Source: Rhizophagus irregularis (Eukaryota; Glomeromycota; Glomeromycetes; Glomerales; Glomeraceae). From it: 64,000 nucleotides of DNA. Shown here in pieces: positions 11,593 through 24,350 of this stretch (position 1 is its first letter; each line of letters starts with the position of its first letter). Made by a program: the position numbers and the translations under genes. Below the pieces are notes generated by a model, which did no database searches, had not been told where the DNA came from, and worked only from the letters and a program-made list of their open reading frames with translations. The stretch spans positions 992,001 to 1,056,000 of the forward strand of contig NC_089454.1 in NCBI RefSeq assembly GCF_026210795.1. The letters run 5' to 3'.

Positions 11593-11978
11593 TAAAGATG
11601 GCCCCAAAACCGAAATATTTCGGATTTGCCAAAATTCCGAAACCGTAGCCGTAAATTCAGCCAAATCCGAATCCGAAATTCCAGCCGAAATGCCGAAATT
11701 AAATATGTAAATTTGGCCGGAATTATGCACTTAATTCCGGCAGGAATTATATAATTTCCTAAAATGGAAATAGATGTTACACAAGATTCCATATTCGTTC
11801 CTACCAAAATCGATTTTTGTGGAACGGCTATCGCCAAATATAGAAATGATCGACGTATCCGTTTTGACCGGAATTACGATTTTCGGCTGGAATTATGAAT
11901 TCAGCCGAAATTATGAATTAATTTCGGAAAAATTTCGGATTTCGGATTTTTGCCAAATCAATTTCGGGGCCATCCTTA
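11593..11978. mobile_element. hAT-type MITE, 386 bp, 8-bp target duplication
   Basis: The ends are TAAAGATGGCCCC (left) and TAAGGATGGCCCC (complement of right), both fitting the hAT terminal rule YARNG. Both sides carry AAATTTAC (11585-11592 and 11979-11986), the 8-bp duplication expected of hAT transposases. The inside is filled with inverted CCGAAATT / AATTTCGG and CAGCCGAAAT / ATTTCGGCTG motifs. The two overlapping ORFs on opposite strands are palindrome artefacts. No transposase is encoded. Confidence 0.9.
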
Positions 11979-11986
11979 AAATTTAC

Positions 11987-13380
11987 ACATAATTTATAAT
12001 AAACAATTAAGGTATTACATTTCTTTTAATAGCTACTGTATTTTTAATAGAAATGATTTTATCTCAAGTTTTCAAATAATATAGTAAATTCAGATTAAAA
12101 AAATATTATAAATAATAATATTATTAACATAAGTTCTATTAGCTGATATCTGGTGATAATATATGCAACCTTCTTTTTAGTAACTGTTTATTTATCTTTA
12201 TTTTATTGTCTTTATTTAAAGGTAATAGATTAGTTATTATTTTGCAACTTTATACTTTATTAAGTTCAACTTGTAAAAAAATAATCTTATATTTTAGTTC
12301 AACTAATTAATAAAATAATTAGCATTTTCAGCTTTAACTTTAATATAATTCTTATTTTTTTTTTATACTAATATTTCAATGAAGTAAATGGCTGTATAGA
12401 TTTTTTTTCTTGAAAGGTTGTATTAATTGTAATTAATGTAATATTGAAAATTGAATTACTATATTAAACAAATTATCATTCTTATTATCTATTAGATTAG
12501 CATCATTCTGATTTAATGTGAAATTTATATTATTTACATTATCTGATATAATTAGCTGAATTTGTTCTTTTAAAACTTTTTAGAAGTTTTAATAAAAATT
12601 TTGCAGGTCTTTTCAAAGACAATTATAGTAATTTTCATATTATTTTTGACAAAAATATATTTAAACCTAGCATAATCTTATATTTTTAGTCCAACTTTTT
12701 CCTATATATTATTTTTTTTAAAAAAATGACTTGTTTTCTGGAGGAAATTTTAAACTGAAGATTTATAGGAAAGAGTTTGAAATTCCTAAATTTATATATA
12801 TATAATATATATATATATAATATTTTATTTACTTTACAAATTTACTTAAAGTATTAAAAATAGTTTTAATATTTGATAAAACTTTTTACTTTTTTTTTAA
12901 TAAATTATATAATATATTTAATTTTAATTGAAAATATAAAAAAATTTTTTTTTTTAAAAAAGTAAAATTTAAGCATTATATATTAAAATAGGTATTTAAA
13001 TTTATTTACTATTAAATTATTTATTAATAAATTAATAGTAATATAAAAAAAATAGACTGTTGCTAACTTTCTTTTCGGGTGAAGATCACCTTTTAGGGTG
13101 ATTTCACCTAAATGATTTCACTCACAATTAATTTATTAAATTTATTAAATTTGATTGGTGTAAATTTTAATATTTCTCACTTCGTAATTTGCATATAAAT
13201 CCTCTACAAAAGAAATTTTTTGATTGGCTAAATTTTTAAATAAATAATAAATAATGCTTAAAATATTTCCGCACTAAAAGTTTATAGCAATTTATTAATT
13301 TTTAATAGATTACATGAATCATTGATTGAAAAAAACAAACTCATACTATCCAAAATACTAGATTTTTTTGATAGGAATAA
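11987..13380. other. Gene-free AT-rich stretch
   Basis: A/T-rich repeats with an (AT)n patch at about 12,797-12,821. Near 13,078-13,120 lie paired GGGTGA / TCACC motifs and TTTCACCTAAATGATTTCACTC; the latter resembles 16,747-16,770, so a further dispersed repeat is likely. No coding sequence. Confidence 0.5.
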
Positions 13381-14200
13381 CAAAAAAAATGAGTCGCAAC
13401 GATAAAGAAAAGAGAATATGTAAATAAAAAAAGAAAAAAAAATGAGGGTGAATGGGAATGAAAGAAACAAAAGGGGAATTGAAGGAGGAACAAAATGGAG
13501 TGAAAAAAATGAAAGGGGCGAAAAAGATCAAGTGGGAATGGAAAAAAATGAAAAGAATGAAAAAGAGACAAGATGGAGCAAAGGGGAAATAAAAAGAATA
13601 AAGGGTAGTGTAAAGGAATAAAAAAGATGAAGCGGAAATAGAATAAAACAAAAGGAATGAAGGGTAGTGTAAAGGAATGAAAGAGAAATTGGAGCAAAAA
13701 AAAATAAAAGAAACGCAGAGAAAATAAAGAACAACAGAAAAAATAATGAAGAAACGAAAAAGAACAAAAAATGGAGAAGGAACGAAAATGAGATAAATAG
13801 GGGACCAAGTAAAAACCAAACCCATAAAATAAAAGAAGAAATAAAGTTAGTAGGGAACGGAAATTACATGTAATAAATAAACGAAAACAAAAAAATAAAA
13901 ACATATCTTAGTAGTTGCAGAGAAGAACTGAAAGATCTAAAAAGAGTGAAATACAAAATGTAAGAAATGAAATATAAAAATGAAATAAAAAATAAGAAAC
14001 GGCCTAGTGCTGGACATATATACCTTAATTGCAAAGCCGAAAGAGCTAAAGGACTTTAAAAAATGAAATAAAGTTAGTAGAAAACAAAATGCAAGAACGG
14101 AAATAAAAAAAAAGAAAGAAAATGTACGCGAGTGCCGTGCAAAGGAGCGAAAGGCCTAAAGAAAAAAAAGATTATTTAAGTACGTTTAAAAAAAAAAATA
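13381..14200. other. Long polypurine (A+G) tract on the + strand
   Basis: About 800 bp where the + strand is overwhelmingly A and G (most strongly 13,430-13,800) with rare C and T. It contains a direct repeat GGGTAGTGTAAAGGAAT at 13,603 and again at 13,662. It creates several Phe/Ser/Leu-only minus-strand ORFs (up to 187 codons) that are not genes. Such tracts can adopt triplex DNA; any role here is unknown. Confidence 0.7.
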
Positions 14201-15200
14201 AACATAAGAAATGATCAGTATATTAATTAACCAATAAAATTTAAATGAGGTAATATCACCGGGTAAATTATATAAAAATATATAAAATTATCAGGTTAAA
14301 TCACCCTAGGTGAAAAATTGCTAAATCACCCTGGGTGAAAATTAGTTATAATCAAAAAATTATTTAATATATAAATTAAAAAAAAATAAATAAAAAAAAA
14401 TAAAAAGAATAAATAAATAAAAATAAATAAATAAAAATTAAGGAAAATTAAATAAAAAATAAAACTAATAAAAGGTATATAGAAATTAGCTAATTTAATA
14501 AGATGAAAAAATTAGATCTTACAATTAGATTTTACAATATACAGTATATATATATTTTTTTCTTTTTCATTTTATTTGTTTCCATTTTTTGACAATGTAA
14601 ATCATATTTAATGTTATTTTTTTAGAATAGTTGATAGAATAATTTTTTTTTTAGAAGTTAGATTTTTTTCATTTAAAATGAGTAATGTAATTTCTTTATA
14701 GAAGTTTATCCTATAGGTTTGAAAGGTTTTCATTTTTATCATAATTTAAAAAAAAAAATAAAATAAAATAAAATAAAATTATAATATATTTTATAGTAAT
14801 ATTATATTTTCAGAAAAAATATTTTTATGTAAATATGTAATAATATACTTTCTTTTTAGTAATTTTTTCATAGTAAATATATTGATTATTACTTATTATA
14901 TGATATATTAAATTTTTTAATTTTTGAATAAATATCGCATAAACTTTATATATATATTATAGAGCTTTTAAAAAGAAATGTATTATATACATTTTTACTT
15001 ATTCTACAACTTTACTTAAAAATTAAAATATAATTTAGAATGGTGTTTTTAACTTTTATATATAAAATATTATAAAGAATGCATTGTAATATACCTGTTT
15101 ATAAAATTTAAACCCATATTTTTATAAATTATATATAATTTATTTATTAACAATTATTTAAATATTTAATAATTTAATTCTAATAATTTTTTTTTATTTT
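14201..15200. repeat. AT-rich DNA with dispersed repeat family B, copy 2
   Basis: Bases 14,250-14,345 contain two CACCC..GGGTGA-type palindromes (AATCACCCTAGGTGA and AATCACCCTGGGTGA). Bases 14,850-15,140 are the second copy of family B (see 3,890-4,260), sharing TTTAGAATGGTGTTTTTAAC and the AT-rich blocks around it. A/T microsatellite-like runs fill 14,360-14,470 and 14,740-14,780. No gene. Confidence 0.55.
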
Positions 15201-15215
15201 ATAAAGTTATAAATT

Positions 15216-15568
15216 CATTAGTAGATGAAGCCTTATTGTACCATTTTGCTGATAGGTGGAGGAATCCTGTAAGAATTATAGGGGGATTTAGTTGCTAACA
15301 ATCTTTTAGTTGTTGATACTTCTATAATGGTAATATGAATATTTTGGTGTATTTCAGCTTTATGTTATAGTGATTTTAGGTTTTTTACGGTTAGGTTGAA
15401 GGATTTAGGTAAATTTCATAAGGTGTAGCAATACACAGGTATAATCTTTTTAATATCAGTCTGATTAGGAGTTTAGTAGTAAGTAGTTGTTCATTATAGT
15501 TTTAATGCTTTTGTATTATTGCTCTAATGAAATAAACCTTACTAATTGCATTGCTTGTACCAAAAAAA
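15216..15568 (+). mobile_element. SINE-like retroposon, 353 bp
   Basis: A non-palindromic, GC-richer block begins CATTAGTAGATGAAGCC and ends GCTTGTACC followed by an A run. It is bounded by a perfect 15-bp direct repeat, ATAAAGTTATAAATT (15,201-15,215 and 15,569-15,583). A poly-A tail directly before a long variable-length duplication is the mark of LINE-mediated retroposition. There is no ORF, so a SINE or a truncated LINE tail. A weak Pol III A-box-like match (GCTGATAGGTGG) lies near the 5' end, but no clear B box was found at normal spacing. Confidence 0.75.
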
Positions 15569-16017
15569 ATAAAGTTATAAATTAAAAAAATTATTTAAAT
15601 TAAACTATTAAATGTAGAAACAATTGTATGCTTTTATTTTATATTATATAAAATATATAACAAAAAAAAATTACTATTTAAAAATAATATTTTTATATAA
15701 TTTAAAACGTTAAAAATACTTTATTCTTTGCATTTTATAAATTTTATTGATTTTATTACAAGGTATTTACAAAAAAAAATTTTGTTTATTTCAGTTGTAT
15801 TTTTTTAAAAAAAAAAACATTCTGCTATACATTTATTAATTTAAAAATAACTAAATATATATAGTAATAAAGTAAAATAAATATCTTTACAAAGAATAAT
15901 TAATAAACTATTTATTATCTTTATTGAGATTTTATATAAACATAGTCAGGTATATTACTCTAACTATACAAGTAAAAGAGTTCAAAAATTCTAATATTTT
16001 AGTATATAATAGGATTT

Positions 16018-16225
16018 TACTTATTTATAATAAAAGTTACCATAAAAAAATTGGCCTTTTGTTAATAATTTTTACCTTACTTCTTCTTAAATTCTATTAG
16101 TTAATTAGCTAAAAAAAAAAATCATAATAATGTAACATAAAATTTCTTTTATAGTAAAATTTGTAAAAAATTTCTTATTTTAGATTTGAAAGTAATATAT
16201 CTTATAAGTAAACAAAGTTCTTGTA
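16018..16225. repeat. Dispersed repeat family A, copy 2 (empty site)
   Basis: Second copy of the repeat at 1,104-1,745. Here the sequence runs uninterrupted through TTTCTTTTATAGTAAAATTTG, whereas copy 1 carries the 1240-1658 MITE at exactly this point. It supports the boundaries of that insertion. Confidence 0.7.
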
Positions 16226-16426
16226 TAACACTTTATAATTTAAATATAACAAACTTATAAAACTACTTTTTTCTATGACTTGTATTATCATATATTAGTA
16301 AAAATCAAGGTTTTCCATCTAAAGTAAAATGGCAAGTTATGACTATCAGATTGCATTTAGATTGCAAAAGTTATTTATTTATTTGTATTTTTTCTTACAA
16401 TATTTTTTAAATATTATATAAAGAAA

Positions 16427-16560
16427 ATTGCTAAAGCTCACCAGCGGTGATTATCACTATACCAGCATTAAGATGCACTTTTGGCTTAAATTAAAATTTA
16501 ATAAAACACTGACTAGCATTACATTATAAATCCACCTCACTACTGATGATATTTAGCAAT
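16427..16560. mobile_element. MITE-like inverted-repeat element, 134 bp
   Basis: Both arms start ATTGCTAAA and continue TCA(C/T)CAG..GTGA, matching at 18 of 23 positions after the first base. No target duplication was found. Related TTGCTAA plus TCACC/GGTGA motifs occur singly at 13,063-13,095 and 14,313-14,335, so this may be one member of a local family. Confidence 0.6.
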
Positions 16561-18461
16561 ACCTTTATATAAAAAATAAAAAATATATTTATTTTATATT
16601 TAAATAATAAAAATTAAATTTATAAAATATTAAAATAAAGAATTTATTCTTTATTTTGAGATAAACAATGCTATTACTCATTCTTTTAATTAGATAATCT
16701 TGTAAAAATTTAATTATTTAATAATTATAATAATTATACTCTTTATATGAAATCACTTAGATGATTTCACTCATATATAAATTTAATTAAATTATTAAGA
16801 TTATTTTAGAAAATAATTAATATCAGAAAAATTAAATGCATGTAATTAATAATTTACTATATCTATTCCTTTTAAATTATCCAATTAATTTTTAATGTGA
16901 AAAAATGTAAAATTTATATGTACCATTCTATATAATTTTAAGAATCCAAGCAACATGGATTTTATTTTATGAAATATATATGTTTATGTAATAAAATTAC
17001 AAAAATCAGTCTTTTTTCCTGAATTTTAAACTTGTGAAATGGGCTAAATAAAATATTTTTATTTTTATATTTTAAATTAGAAATAATTTTATAAAATGAA
17101 TAATGTTATACTTTATTTTTATATAAGGCTAAGGTATAATATATTAAAGAATTCAGAAAAATTAAAAAAATATATTTAAACTATTTTTCAGTATTTCTTG
17201 TTTTGAATTTATAAAACCATTAATTTAATATATACTTTCCAACAAAGTATTATTTATTAATTCATCACAAATGAATGCATTTATCACCATTTTATTCATT
17301 TTATTCATTTTATTTTACTAGAAACATCACTCACTATACTTTACTCTCTGTAATATCCCCGTACAGTATATGGCTATATGGCTATATGCAAGTTACCCGA
17401 GTGGTTTTTTATTAAAATGAACAAAAAAAGAATAAAATCATTCCTCTCCGATTATCTGATCTATTTGATCATAATACTTAACCTGATTTAGTACTTAAAA
17501 ATTTTGGTATGTAAAACTTAAAAAATATAACCTCACGTGATAATTAACCAATCGTAAGTAGTTACACGTGAATTTAATGTAATGTGAGACAAATAGAATT
17601 TCGACAAAAAGAACGTACCAAAATACATTAACGCATAATCTCCCTAAAGGTAGTAGTGTACAAAATTTCGCCAAAATTTGGATAAAGTTAATCCTTGTAT
17701 AGTATCTATAATATCCTCTTCCCCGGTCCGGGGTAAGCATGTGAGCATCACATGATGAATTTATTTATTTATTTAAACACGTGAAAAACTTTTCTAACAA
17801 TCTAAGCCGAAAAATCCATGGTTTTTTTTATTATAAAAACGAATGTGTAAGATGTGTAAAATGTGTAAGATGTGTAAGGAATACATGGAAGAAAAAAAAA
17901 TTAAAGAGAGAAAGGAAATAAAGATTTAAGAGGAAAACCAATAAATTTGTTCCTAATTTATAACATTAATTTGAATCGAAAATTAATTAATTAATTAATT
18001 ATATACAAAAAATTTATAACATATTTACATAAAATTTAGTTTTTTTTTCTCATTTCTTTGGTCTTTATAATCATAAATTAATCATTAGTATAAATCATAA
18101 AAGTTTTTAATGGTAAATTTTTTTTTTCCATATATTAGTCAATACCCAATTATTCGAACGAAAGAAAGAAATAAAAATCGAATCTTATTACGAAAAAGAA
18201 AATCAAACGAAAAGGAATGTAAATTAAAAAATCTAAACTCGTTCACATACGAAATAAAACGTAGATGATTTCGAATCTTTACAATTTTTAAAAAAAAGAA
18301 AGAATTAATACAAAAAAAAATTCGAATAAATTTAAATGTTTTGAATTTAATCAATTTAATCTTTTTTTTTTACCTGAAAGAACATAACTTTTAAATTTGA
18401 TTCTTAATAGGAATCTATTGAATCCATTGAATCAAAGATACATGAAGTTGGTCTTTTAAAA

Positions 18462-18463
<2 letters not shown>
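16561..18463. other. Gene-free stretch, transition out of the repeat-rich part
   Basis: AT-rich repeats end at about 17,300; after that the sequence is less repeat-like but still has no convincing gene. ORFs of 70-90 codons on the minus strand (17,495-17,740; 18,139-18,354) lack family features. Nothing else is visible. Confidence 0.5.

Positions 18464-18499
<36 letters not shown>
18464..18499 (+). repeat. (GA)18 microsatellite
   Basis: Thirty-six bases of uninterrupted GA. It gives the Ser-Leu run in a spurious minus-strand ORF. A likely length-polymorphic marker. Confidence 0.95.
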
Positions 18500-18505
<6 letters not shown>

Positions 18506-20489
18506 TTTGTTTTTTTTTTTGTGGTGGATATATAATTGATATAAACCACAACCTTTAAAATTGAGAAACTTTTAACGGTCTTATATAGTTGAATTTGACA
18601 TAAGTTACTAAAATAGAAAAACCTTAACAATTTTTCCAATTCGTCTGATGAATCTGATGAAAGATTTTTCTTGATGATCCGTCCGATCACTTATACTTAC
18701 GTACGTAAATATAATTAAAAGAATTGGTTCATAAAATTAAAATTCTTGGACATACTAAAAATAAAAAGGAAAAAATTTTTTTCTTACTAGTAAAAATTGA
18801 GAATACCAATGGGATAAGATTCAGCCAAATAACAAAAAAGCATCATGGCATCATTCATGCTTGTAATTCCTTTCAAAATCAAATGATAATTATTACGCGA
18901 AGCAAGCCATCATTCCAGATCTTTAATAATCTTTAATAATATGTATTATATGTATTTCAATTCCCGTGCTACAAACGAATTTGAATAATTCATTGAAACT
19001 TAAATGTGTCTGACAAATATTAATAATAATTTTACCTAATAATATCACATGCATTTTTTATCGTAAAACATTACAAATATTCATTAATATATCAAGGAAA
19101 TTTTTATGTAAGCTGGAATAAAAAGGATAACCAATGATGATAATATTATAAGATTATAATAACTTTTTTAAGATAATCAAAATGCCTTATCAAATTATAT
19201 AGGGAAACTTTTATTTCCCGCCATTCAAAAAATAGACGAGTCAAATTTGATGCACCCCCTGCATAGACACTTTTATAGGCACTTCTTTTTTTAAAATGCA
19301 TGAATTTCTAAACTAATTTATACTTATTATATATATAAAGATATAATCTGCATATATTTTCTATCACGGGAAGTTCATTCAAAATTTTATTTATACCCAT
19401 TGAAAAACTTTTATGTCCGCGATTTTGAACTTTATCATAAAAAATGATCGGTTGAAAATATGAAATAATAAAATAAACTAACTTAATTTATATATATTGA
19501 ACATGACTAACAAGTTTAGTCATAAAATTACGCGTATAATTTTATAAAAAAAGAGACTAACTTTTTATTTAACTTTAAAGCCGAACTCGGGGATAATTTT
19601 TAGTTGGAAAAACTTAATTAGGATAAGATAAAATAATAGAGCCTAGTAACCTAAATTAGATAAATTAAAAAATTTAAAAATTAAATGAAAAAAATGAATG
19701 ACCTTTAAAGGCTTTAATTAGCATTAATTATTATTATTATTTTTTTTTTTAATTAAGTCTAAAAATAAAATAAAATTTTCTTTCTTACCTCATTCGCGGT
19801 TATTCGGTTACACAAGGGGTACGTTTTTTTTTTTTATTATCTCCACATTGATTTACTTTAAAATCAAAGGACTTAAACCTTTTATTTAATTGATATTCAA
19901 GTTGATTTACAAATGATAATGATTGGACGAATAGGAAAGAAAATAAAAGACGGATCATGTAAATTTTCTTTTATGTACATCCGGAGATAAAAGAACTTTA
20001 TGTAAATTATTACATCGCTTTATTACGTTTGATGTTACACGAAATTTTTAACATTGTTAATTAAATTCACGAAATCCACGTTTTTTGTTACATAACTATT
20101 ACTAATACCGTTACCTTTGTAGTGCAGAACTGTCTGTGCATTAAAAGAAAATTTTGTGTTTTCGTGTTGTTGTTCAATAATATGAACAAATTTGAACAAT
20201 TTAAAGTGCAAATCTTATTCGCACATGACAATTTTTTTTTTGTTTTTTTTTTCTTTTGTTGTTGTTTTTTTTCTTGTTTTTTTTCATTCCCCACAGAATT
20301 TGAAAAAAAAAATACTCCACAAAAGAATCAAAGATAAATTAATTAAAATCATCATTATCATTATTTGTTATAAGTGATAAGTGATAAAAACAAACAAACA
20401 TTAATGCAAATATTTGATACGACATAAATGGGACTTTAAAACTTTAATTCATTGTGTTAAATGTAGTTAAAATGGGTTAATATTTTAAA
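18500..20489. other. Gene-free stretch
   Basis: About 2 kb of AT-rich sequence with poly-T runs. No recognisable coding sequence, RNA gene or element boundary. Confidence 0.45.
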
Positions 20490-20899
20490 TTTTAAGATTG
20501 TATATTTTGGGAATATTGTAGAATATTGTATATTTTGGTATATTGGAACATTGTAATTTGGTATATTATAGAATATTGTATACTTTGGAACATTGTATGT
20601 TTTGGAACATTGTCATATTGTATACTTTGGAATATTGTAGAATAATGTATACTTTGGAATATTGTAGAATAATGTATATTTTGACATATTGTATACTTTG
20701 GAATATTGTATATTTTGACATATTGTATATTTTGTAATATTGTATACTTTGGAATATTGTATATTTTTGACATATTGTATACTTTGGAATATTGTATAGG
20801 ATTGCAATATATTGTATACCTTGGCAATATATTGTATATTTTGGCAATATATAAATGAATAACCTTGGCAATATATGCAATATATGGCAATATATTGTT
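20490..20899. repeat. Degenerate AT-rich minisatellite
   Basis: About 400 bp of imperfect tandem units close to ATATTGTATACTTTGGA, with variants ATTTTGACATATTGTA and GGAATATTGTAGAATA. Because the unit is open in several frames, it makes overlapping ORFs rich in Y, I and Q on both strands; none is a gene. Confidence 0.85.
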
Positions 20900-20901
20900 A
20901 C

Positions 20902-20966
20902 AACTTACAAACTCACAAACTTACAAACTTACAAACTTACAAACTTACAAACTTACAAACTTACAA
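20902..20966 (+). repeat. 8-bp tandem repeat (CTTACAAA)n
   Basis: About eight near-perfect copies of CTTACAAA directly after the ATATTGTA minisatellite, with one CTCACAAA variant near the start. Confidence 0.9.
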
Positions 20967-23939
20967 GTTACAAGAATCCTGATTGTTATTTATATTTTAT
21001 AATCATTACATTTAATTTTTTTTTTTTATTTATTTTTTTAAAAAGTAATAAATTCATTATATTTTCATTAATCATAAAAAAAATTTTTTTTTTGGAATTG
21101 AATGGGTGAAAAAAAATCAAAAAAAAAATATATCATCAGACGAGGCAAAAATAATATAAATCTTAGAAAAAATAAAATAATTATATATATCATAAAATTA
21201 ATAAAAAAAAAAACGAATGTTTAGGGGGAGATTTTTTTTTTTAAGCGATTTTTTTAGGACGACACGAAAAAAAAAAGATGATCAAATTTAAACGAGAATT
21301 AAAAAAAAAATAAAAAACGAATAAAAGAGAATAAAAAATAAAATTAAAGATTTTTCTTTTCAAGAAAAAAATCGATTATTTTTTTCTTGTTTGAGGGGAA
21401 AATAAAAACATTATATATTTATATATTTACAAATTCGAGAATTGAGAATTTTTTTTTCTTATAAAAAAAATTTTTTTTTTTTTTTTTTTAATAAGTCTCT
21501 CACAAATGAGGATAAAAAATAAATAAAATAAAATGGAAATGGTCTCTCTTAAATTTTTCATATTTTAAATAAATTTTTTTTTTTTACAGGAGAATAATTA
21601 TATTTAATAAAAAGAGCTTTTGAGCTTTTGAGCAAATTATTATTTTTTTAAAAATGGTTTAAAAAAAAAAACCATGGACAAAGGCTTATTATTGTTCTTA
21701 AAAATATTCGAGAAAAAGAACCGGAAAAAAAAAAAATATAATTTTATACTGATATCACAATTAAGTGATCAGTAAAAAAAAAGATCGAATTTAAAAGATC
21801 GAAATGAGTTGGTATAATACGCGTTACAAAATTTTTTTTTTCCGCTCTTAACCGAATTATTTCAGAAAAAAAAAAGGAAAAAAATTTTTTTTTTTTTTCT
21901 TCTTAATGGTGGGATTTAACCACAAATCTTTCTCCTAGCGAAAAATATGAGTGAATTTATAGATAACGGAAAATTCATGTGACCATGAATTTAAAGTTTA
22001 TTTAGTGATCCAACTATATGGATTAAATTAAACGATATTTAGTAAAAAAAAGTTAAATCCCTAATCAGGTTAATATTTTTTTATGGTCAGTTGGATGGGG
22101 AGTGGACAAATAAAATAACGTAATAAAATGTATAAACGTAAATAGAATGTTTTTAATGCCCGCCGTTGATCTAAGCCACAAAAATATTAATATTTAACAC
22201 AAAAAAATTTTAAACACAAAAATTACAAAAATCTTACAAATCCACAAAAATTCCAACAATGGACATTACCGAAGATTACCATTCATTCAGCCTTCCAATT
22301 TAATTTGTGTACAGATAAACAATTAGAACGCGCATTATTTAAAAAAGAAAAAAACTTTTTTGTGTACCAAAAATATTCTAAACTCCTTTTAAATACTTTT
22401 CTCACGATAAAGTTTACTTAAATATTTAACCAAATATGTAAATAAAGATTACTTCGTATATAGAAAGAATGAATGAGAAATTTTGGTGAAAAGTTCCTCA
22501 AGATTCTAATTATTATTCTTTAAAATTCTAGTACAAAAGAATTATAAAATGGGACTAGTAATAGAGTAATAGTAGTTAATAGTCTAATTACTTATTCTGA
22601 TTAACCAAAAACCGTGATTTTTATTTAATTTAAAAGGGGTTAGTAATATAATATACATACGAATTATAACGTATAAGCCCATTTCACTTATAGGGTAAAT
22701 AGATTGAATTCATATTATTATTCGTTAAAAATTAAAAAAAAAAAAGAAATTTTTTTGACCAATAAAAAAAATAATGATGTAGATGACACGGATGATCCTA
22801 ATCATTATTTTAGTATTTTCACGCGATTATCCTTCTGTAATTCACCAGCCATCAATAAAAAACTTTTTTTTAAGACTCATTTAGTAAAATATAATGTTGA
22901 AATTTATTACATATATTTATATAACCCAAAAAAATAATACAAAAAATAAACCAAAATAAATAAAAAAAAACCAAAATAAAAACTAAAATAAAATAAAATA
23001 AAAGTAATAAAAACAAGGTAAAATAAAAGTTACATTTTTTGAAAAAAATCAAAATTTATTTATTTCGATTCCGATTAAAAAAAAAATCATACTTCTTAAG
23101 TAAACCTTAATTTGTTTGTTAGGTCTAGTTCTTACGAAAGAAAATTTGAATATTGTAATCGAAAAAAAAAATAAAAAGTAAAAAAGTAAAAATAAAAACA
23201 CGAGAATCAATAAAAAAAAAAAAGTGAAAGGAAATCGAAAAGAAAGTAGAACCAAATCATAAAAAGGAAATCGTTAAGATTATAAAAAAAAAGGACTTTG
23301 TAAATTACAAAGATAAACGATTATGAATTCACGAAATAAAACAAATTGAAAAAAAAATAATAAAAATAATATCGAAAAGGAAAACGATTCGAATACATTT
23401 CACTATATTTGGACAATGTTTATCGTTAATGGATTAAAATATATAAATGATAAAAGAGGATTTCTTACCAAATTGAAGATCAAATATGATTGGTACAAAT
23501 TTAGTTTGATAAATTTGATGTGCTAAAAAAAAAAATTCGCGTCCGATAAAAATAAGATTTTTTTTTTTTGGTTTTTTTGTTTTTTTTTTTGTTTTTTTTT
23601 TGTTTTTTCTTGATTTTTTATTTTTTATTTTTTCTTAAGTGGTGGAAAATTTTCCACAAACTTTTAATTTCATAAAGATTCATGGGTATATATATAAATT
23701 CTTATAAATAACTAACTTATTTTAAATATTTATGACATCAAAATTACAGGTCTCTTATGACGTCTAAAGTTACATACATGGTTAGAAATTTATAAGTGAT
23801 ATATAAGTTATATAATGTTTACATATCTGATATTATAAAATCATATCACATAAATACATTACTTGTTATGTATTCAATGTATCAAGTATTACAAACAATG
23901 AATTTTTTTATATCAAGTATTTACAAAAAGTTTAAATGT
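20967..23939. other. Gene-free stretch with dense A/T homopolymers
   Basis: Many A or T runs of 8-18 bases. No ORF with a recognisable product on either strand; predicted ORFs here are K/F/I-rich homopolymer readings. Confidence 0.45.
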
Positions 23940-24071
23940 CTAAAATGGTAATTCTTTACGATATCTAGATCGACTAAACACAGGGAAATTATTATTATTT
24001 TCATTCATAGAAATTTCTGTCGTGTCTTCTTCCCCTTGTGTCATTTTTCTTTCAAAGTAAAGATTTTCGAT
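23940..24071 (-). CDS. Possible terminal exon of an unidentified gene
   Basis: On the minus strand an acceptor-like CTTAG is followed by 43 sense codons and a TAG stop. The peptide starts IENLYFERKMTQGEEDTTEI and ends SRSRYRKELPF, an ordinary charged composition quite unlike the homopolymer ORFs around it. It could be a last exon or, starting at the inner Met (24,044), a 34-residue micro-ORF. No upstream exon could be linked with confidence, and no family is recognised. It may still be chance. Confidence 0.3.
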   Translation of the reverse strand: MENLYFERKMTQGEEDTTEISMNENNNNFPVFSRSRYRKELPF

Positions 24072-24243
24072 CTAAGATGTATTAAAAAAGTTTATAAATT
24101 ATAATCTGTTACGTGTATTTTATTTACAGAATGTTATCCTTATTGAAAGTGAGATGACAATGCATCAAATAACAAAGATTTTGTTACGTGTATTGTTTTT
24201 ATTGTTGTTCAAAGAATGGAGACGATCTGATTTTTTTTTTATT

Positions 24244-24294
24244 GATACGAATGATACGAATGATACGAATGATACGAATGATACGTGTAAATAA

Positions 24295-24330
<36 letters not shown>

Positions 24331-24350
24331 TTATTTATTTATTTATTTAT
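24244..24350 (+). repeat. Compound microsatellite (GATACGAAT)n-(TA)n-(TTTA)n
   Basis: Four and a half perfect 9-bp GATACGAAT units (24,244-24,285), then a TA run (24,298-24,326), then TTTA units to about 24,350. Non-coding. Confidence 0.9.

Noticed and set aside
11592-11992. Overlapping ORFs on opposite strands
   Set aside because: Both lie within the palindromic hAT-type MITE.
13341-13904. 187-codon minus-strand ORF rich in Phe, Leu and Ser
   Set aside because: It is the complement of the polypurine tract; neighbouring frames are equally open and all are F/L/S-only.
13063-14345. Single large transposon bounded by GGGTGA motifs
   Set aside because: The motifs at the two sides are themselves palindromic and do not form a consistent inverted pair with target duplication.
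20492-20890. Y/I/Q-rich ORFs on both strands
   Set aside because: Readings of the ATATTGTATACTTTGGA minisatellite.
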